Below, piece by piece: positions 58,476-64,000 of a stretch of DNA of 64,000 bases. Within the stretch, counting starts at the first letter, position 1; each line of letters starts with the position of its first letter. This DNA is from Pterois miles. Its lineage: Eukaryota > Chordata > Actinopteri > Perciformes > Scorpaenidae. The DNA lies in NCBI GenBank assembly GCA_947000775.1, contig CAMQGK010000242.1, positions 4,275,001 through 4,339,000 on the forward strand, written 5' to 3'. The notes under the pieces are model-generated. The model saw nothing but the letters and a program-made list of their open reading frames with translations. It made no database searches and was not told the DNA's origin. The position numbers and the translations under genes are program-made.

Positions 58476-58744
58476 AGAATTATTAAAAGGACAAACACAT
58501 TAGTGAAACTGGTACCATGAAGTTTGAATGATTGAAAAAAATGTATTTGCAACTATTTTGTAATTGAGTAATTGATTAATCTACTAATGGTTTCATCTGT
58601 ATTAGTTTAATCTATAAGAAATCATACTTATACAGTAAACTTTTTAATGTTTTCTGTGAAAACAGTCTTAATTTGCAAAGTAACGAAAGCTGTCAGATAA
58701 ATAGTGGTGTAGAAAGTATAATATTTCTGAAATGCATTTGAGTC

Positions 58745-59000
58745 TGTAAAGGGTAGACTGACCCACAGAACCCATTTTATGAACATATCTGGAGCTCAGA
58801 GGTCAAGGGCCCCCTTTGAAAATGCCCATGACAGTTTTACCTCAACAAAATGTAACGTAAGTTTGGAGCGTTATTTAACTTCCTTCCCAACAAACTAGTA
58901 TGACCTGGTTGGATTCCCGAGGTTTTCTAATTTCATTTGATACCAATCTCTTCACATAAAACTGAGCCTGCTGCAGCCTCTGAAAGACAGTAAAGTCAGA
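58745..59000 (-). repeat. Fragment of TAGGGCTGTC hAT-like family (minus), central part
   Basis: 'cagaacccattttatgaaca', 'gaggtcaagggccccctttg' and 'aacttccttcccaacaaact' match the inverse of 54560-54760. Confidence 0.65.
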
Positions 59001-60309
59001 CGGGATCAACGCTGAGCTGAATCTTTCAAACTGCACCACTTCAGGGTTTCCTTCAGCATATATATTCAGATGAAATAAAAACATAACCTTGTATATTTAA
59101 TGAGGGGCTAATGTTTATGGAAAATTATTCTGCAAATATTTTTATAATATGCTGTTTCTTTCTGAAAATGTACCAAGTCACAGCTTCTCAGATATGAGAA
59201 TTTGCTGGTTTTCTTTGAGTAATTCGATTCAGTTTTTTTTTGTTTGTTTATTTGTTTTTAAGGCCTTTATACCCCTGGGAATAAACAACACGAAAACAGA
59301 AAATATTTCTCTGTGAATATTATACGACTTTTATTTATATGACTTTTATTGTGAAAGATACGAAAGCTTTTGTCAAGGTTAAAGGAATAGTAAAGTTTGG
59401 CATTTTGCCATCTTGGTTTAGACTTCAGTGCATCTGTGTTTTTGTTTTTGTTTCATAAATATAGCTGCAACTTAATTTATGGTACGAAAGCTCAGATTAT
59501 GAATCTTGTCCCAAAAAAAAACCTTTTTGCTGCATAATATTTGTTTTCTATATGAAAGTATTCATCACAAAAACAACAGTTAAAGCAAACAGAGGCCTAT
59601 TGACGTGCAAATTAGCACAAAAAGCTGCTGCCTTTAGACTGTTAAATGGACAAAAAGAAGCTATTTGAGGACATCAACTTGGGTTTTAGGAAACTGTAAC
59701 ATTTTCTGCCATTTTCTGACATTTTATAGACCAAACAATCGGTCAATGATGGAGGAAATAATTGGCAGATGAATCGATAATGAAAAGAATATTTTATGAG
59801 TGGCAACCTTAGTTTTATTTTAGTCATCTACTAAATAAATTGACCTTGAGATGAGATATGTCAGGTTCTGAGTGGTTTAAAACTTCATCTTGCACCTACA
59901 GACGGCTCATGGTTTCACTTACTGATGCCAAATTAATATTATGTCATGTAAAAAGAGCCAGTTGTGTCCAAACAGCAGGTACATAGAATATATTAGTGAA
60001 TATTCACAGCCTCAAACATCATGAAAACATAATCAAAACAGACAAACTGTGTAATTTCTGTCTTGTTGCATGAAGCTTTTACTTTATTTCCAAATGTAGG
60101 TGAGTGGGTGAATATACAGTAGTCCTATTTACAGCATAATCTCAGTAGCAAATTAAATGATGAAGTCAACCTCTGCATCTCGTCGACTGTTAAATGTCAG
60201 TCTGTAAAGGTTCACTGTGTTCTCCAGGAGTCATTCTATAGCGCTGTAATTAACTTTTTGGTGTACTTACCCTGGAAAAAAGAAAAAACGTCAGACACCA
60301 GATGAACCT

Positions 60310-60560
60310 TTGTGATTTCCTTTGTTACTGAGACATTACAAACCATTAAAAAAGCTCCATAACCCATTACATCCATTGCATAATGGCTTGTAGTGGGTTT
60401 TGGAGTGATATAATGGTTTCCACCACATTTTTCAGCAGTGGTTTGTAATGGTTTCCATTACAGGCTACATTGGTTACTAATGGTTGTGATTATTTCCAAT
60501 AGACAACAACAGAACCATTACCTTCACAATTATAGATAAACCATTAAACCCAGGTTATTT
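60310..60560. repeat. Repeat built from CCATTAC / TAATGG words
   Basis: CATTACAAACCATT near the left and several TAATGG(T) and CCATTA words in both orientations give strong local self-complementarity. Possibly a small DNA-transposon relic; no target duplication was seen. Confidence 0.4.
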
Positions 60561-60699
60561 TCCACCAACCTGACTATCTACTCCCATTTCAATTAAACCC
60601 AGACAGAAACCTTCAGTTCTGAGAAGTGAAGTCAAAGCTGAAGTGCATTAAACCTGCATTCTCTTTAATAGCCAGCAGGGGGCGACTTCTCTGGTTGCT

Positions 60700-60815
60700 A
60701 AAAGCCTGATTACATAGAAGTCTATGAGAAAATGAGCCTATTTCTCACTTGATTTATTACCTCAGTAAACACTGTAAACACAAGTTTATGGTCTGAATCG
60801 CTAGTTTCAAGTCTC
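60700..60815 (+). repeat. Dispersed repeat family G, fragment
   Basis: 'tagaagtctatgagaaaatg', 'acttgatttattacctcagt', 'aaacactgtaaacacaagtt' and 'atggtctgaatcgctagttt' match 39965-40050. Confidence 0.65.
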
Positions 60816-61489
60816 ACAGCATCCCCAGAGCTCCCCCTTTCTGCAGAATCCAGATTTTCAGTCTAGCTTCAGCTCTCTAAAGTACAATACTACAAGTAGC
60901 TACAAGTACTACAGACCATACTTGACCACACCCAGCTGAGATCAGCACACTTAAGGTCTTTGCACACCAAGTCTGTAATGCGTGTTTTTAATTCGTCATC
61001 CAATAAAAAAACCTTACACACTGAGTCTGATGCGTTTTATTATTGTATACACTGCGAAAATTCGCAATAAGAGACAAAACTGAATTAACTATATGGGTGC
61101 AAAAGATAGAGCTAGTCCCAAACACTGCTAATGAATGAATGACATGCCAAGAGCACAATCACTACTGTTGAATCTTTTGCATTGCTTTCGTTTTGCAATC
61201 ATCCTCAATTCCAAGCTGTTCTGCAATCACCTGCCACGATCTATCTTCAAAGTCCACATCTCTGTATTCTTTTATTTCTTTAGTGTAAAGTGCTTTGGTC
61301 CGGTGAGATGAAGTAAATGTTTATTATGGCATTTTGGATGATGACATTTGCAGGGACAGTGGCTCTGAGCGGTCAAACAAACCTCTTTTGGCTTTTGACA
61401 GATGCAGAAAATCAACCCTTTGTTGACGGGCAAAGTTTTGGAGTCAGTGTGTAAACGTGATTGAAACAACATCAGATCATATTTATTTT

Positions 61490-62400
61490 TAAAGGACCAG
61501 TGTGTAACACTTAGGGGATCTATTGGTGGAAATGTACCATTATATCAATAAGTATGTTTTCTTTGTATAATTACCTGAAAATAAGAATCATTTTGTTTTT
61601 GTTACTTCAAAATGAGCCGTTAATATGCTGCCTTCAAATGTGGTCATGTCGTCATGTCGTATTCACGACCTCGTAAGTGGAAAGTTTCTGAAAGCTCCAA
61701 GTTCACAACTTGTGACGTGTTTGTTGACATTGTCAGAAATGGCGGAGGCTAAAGAAGTTCTTTTTTCAGTGTATAATACGTTAAATACAGTAAATTGTCA
61801 TTTTAGTCTTAAATTGTTTTTCTTGTTAATTTTAGAATATATCTGAGAAAAATGCTGATATTTCCAATGGACTCATCTTTCTCATCTGTCATTATACCTT
61901 TGTATTTCCTGCATTATTTAAACCACACGCTAGCTTGCTAAATTATTAGCCTCTGTGGCTTCTAGACTCGGGCAGTAACGTTAATATTGCCGTTGCTTAG
62001 CAGCGATGTTCTTCATGACTTAACCACTTGAACGCCAAACATGTTGTGTACATGACTTCCAATGTTGTAAACACAAGCTCACGAGTTTCATTTGAAAGCA
62101 CCAACATCTACACATGTTGCACCGCCATGTTTCTACAGTAGCCCACAACGGACAAACCAAACACTGCTAGCTGTTACGATGCTAATGTTACTCGCTCTGG
62201 CCGCCATCAGATACAGATGCTGCCAGATCCGACATGCTGGACTTTTAAACATGCGACAAAGTCGGCAAGAAAAATTTGGATGAATGAATGGATGAATTCG
62301 GAAAAATGGACTTGGTGTGCGAAGGCCTTTATATAGTTTGACCAGTAGAGGTCAGTACAGCGAGGCTTTTCCTCCATACAGGATGTAGCGTAGCGTTAGC
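61490..62400 (+). repeat. Possible large dispersed repeat (ggaccagtgtgtaac type)
   Basis: Starts 'aaaggaccagtgtgtaacac' and includes 'gcatggcgg'-like words and 'gccgccatcagatacagatg'. It ends around 'gaccagtagaggtcagtaca'. These words are familiar from teleost repeats. The ends are uncertain, and the open frames in it show no protein character. Confidence 0.4.
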
Positions 62401-62647
62401 CCTTAATCTCAGTGTCTTGCCCTTGACTCTCTTCCTTGTCATTGCAGGGCTGTCAGACTGATGGTTCGTGTAACTGGAATTAAGTCAGTCACGGTTTTGT
62501 CCCGAGTCTTGGTCCTGTTCCTGCCTCACCACAAGGAGGCCTGAGCATTGATCCGTGATCAGGTTCTGCTCATCAGCTGTTTTGTTGCTGGCAGGGCAGC
62601 AGCAGCAGAGCAGCAGCTCATTTAATTAATGCGGATCTGACTGGTCA

Positions 62648-62649
<2 letters not shown>

Positions 62650-62679
<30 letters not shown>
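62650..62679. repeat. (CTG)n trinucleotide repeat
   Basis: Ten perfect CTG/TGC units, with further CAG words just upstream (62593-62620). Confidence 0.95.
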
Positions 62680-62699
62680 ACTCTCAGCTACCTGCTGCC

Positions 62700-63340
62700 A
62701 CAGAGAGAAAACCTTGAACCGTGTCACAACACCACATCAGAGGGGTTTTAGAAGATCTTATGTAATTAAGTCGGACCACTCTCTCAGTGCGGCCATTACG
62801 CAGCTCATCGTGCAGCTGGCAGGACACTTCTGTCATGTTCCCCGTGGCTTAAAAATTACCTTCGTCCTGTCCTTTTTGACTCCGTTTTTAGGCATTTGTA
62901 CGATAACATCATCTGCTATGTTTTAATATAGACACAGACAAGCTGATGTTTAATACGGCTGACTTGTGGCCCATCAAAGTGGCTGCTCTCGCTTGGATCT
63001 GGCCTGTATAATCATTTGCATTAGGCACCAGTGATTTTAGATGATCACATTAATGCAGAGTGAGTGGAGATGTAATAGAAAAACTGAAAAGGTTAAAATG
63101 AGAGAATAATGGGTTGTAGAAAGAAAGAAAAACAAAATCATTTCTAACTGTCTGTTAAGGTGAGATAAGTTTTTAAATTTTCATAACTGTCCATAAAGTA
63201 AACACAGTGGATATTAACAGCTGCTCGCATAACTCAGAGCTCCCTCTCTATGGGTCAACATGTTTCTCTAATAGTCATAAATATTCATTAAAGTCTGCTG
63301 ATGCAAACATTTCTGTAACTGGTAACTGTGTGTAAAGTAC

Positions 63341-63382
<42 letters not shown>

Positions 63383-64000
63383 TCTATATCTGTGTGTGTG
63401 AGCCAACACCATATTGCTTGTTTGATTTTGCTATCTGCCAGCACCAGCTGTAAAACTATCGGGGATTTAAATATTTAACATCGTGAGATATCCTTCTAAC
63501 AAGCTTCATTCCACCATTTCTGCCTCCGAACATGGAGAAACTGCTTCCATATGTTTGTATGAGAGCATTTTAAAGCATGTTTGCAACAATCAGGTGTGTG
63601 TTACACCTTTGCTTGTGTAGGTGGATTTACAGCTTCATTTGCATGTAAACCTGTGGCCGACATGCTAAGTTCGCCCCGCTGAAATACACATGCCCATATG
63701 TGAATTTATTACATGAGATCTTTTGTCTTTTACATGTGACATTTAACATTTTACACATAAAATATCTGAAAATCACATATGGCAATATTATGTAACAAAC
63801 TGAAGAAAAAAACATGCTTTTTTGTAAGGGAATGTTTAGTATTGCAACATATCTTCATACATCAGTTTGTGTATCTTACGAAAAGTTATTCCTCATTTTT
63901 GTTAGTTTTCTTATGAATGTTCAGCAACATGTGAATTTCTGCTCATTACACAACTTCCTGCTTCATGATTACATAGATTGCATACAGTAAAGTCTCATTT
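62700..64000. other. Intergenic right edge, nothing recognised apart from an AT run
   Basis: No exon or element ends were found up to the window edge; an AT microsatellite lies at 63344-63379. Confidence 0.45.
63344..63379. repeat. (AT)n microsatellite
   Basis: About 18 AT units. Confidence 0.95.

Overview
This is a vertebrate nuclear window, almost certainly from a ray-finned (teleost) fish, probably a percomorph. The reasons are one intron-rich housekeeping gene with teleost-like protein sequence, very abundant CA/GT and AT microsatellites, and dispersed repeat families typical of teleost genomes. The species cannot be named from the sequence alone.

The left 10.2 kb holds the only gene I can support: a ZC3H15 (DFRP1, CCCH zinc-finger protein 15) orthologue on the minus strand. 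Nine coding exons are in view, at 10143-10218, 6110-6211, 5745-5847, 5465-5617, 4431-4522, 3730-3912, 2269-2349, 2104-2169 and 1878-1988. All visible junctions are GT-AG and the coding phases agree, except for one extra A in an A8 run in exon 1 (10175-10182). That base shifts the frame as the sequence is printed. About 322 codons are present; the acidic C-terminal exon(s) lie beyond the left edge. A compact housekeeping-type promoter lies about 165-215 bp upstream of the ATG, with ZNF143-like, TCTCGCGA and CRE-like motifs side by side.

From about 10.45 kb to 64 kb I find no host protein-coding exon. This looks like an intergenic tract made mostly of transposable-element debris and simple sequence. 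It contains: (i) a tRNA-derived retroposon family beginning GGGCTGCACGGTGG, with six copies, three in perfect 12-15 bp target duplications; (ii) a 5'-truncated L2/CR1-like LINE on the minus strand (about 42.86-45.54 kb), broken by a SINE and by a TA-rich insertion; (iii) two copies of a tRNA-like SINE that shares its 3' tail with that LINE; (iv) several non-autonomous hAT-like elements with 8-bp near-identical target duplications, one family carrying a 55-56 bp internal minisatellite of varying copy number; (v) a nest of elements at 30.5-31.7 kb; (vi) two inverted copies of an ~0.8 kb unclassified element; (vii) a tRNA-Glu-like sequence beside a perfect 24-bp palindrome; (viii) many microsatellites and a 0.85 kb purine-then-pyrimidine tract.

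I see no undescribed functional system with confidence. The most useful leads are the ZC3H15 frame disruption, the composite promoter, the minisatellite-bearing hAT family and the SINE-LINE tail pairing. All repeat-family and domain calls come from reading the sequence; no database search was possible.
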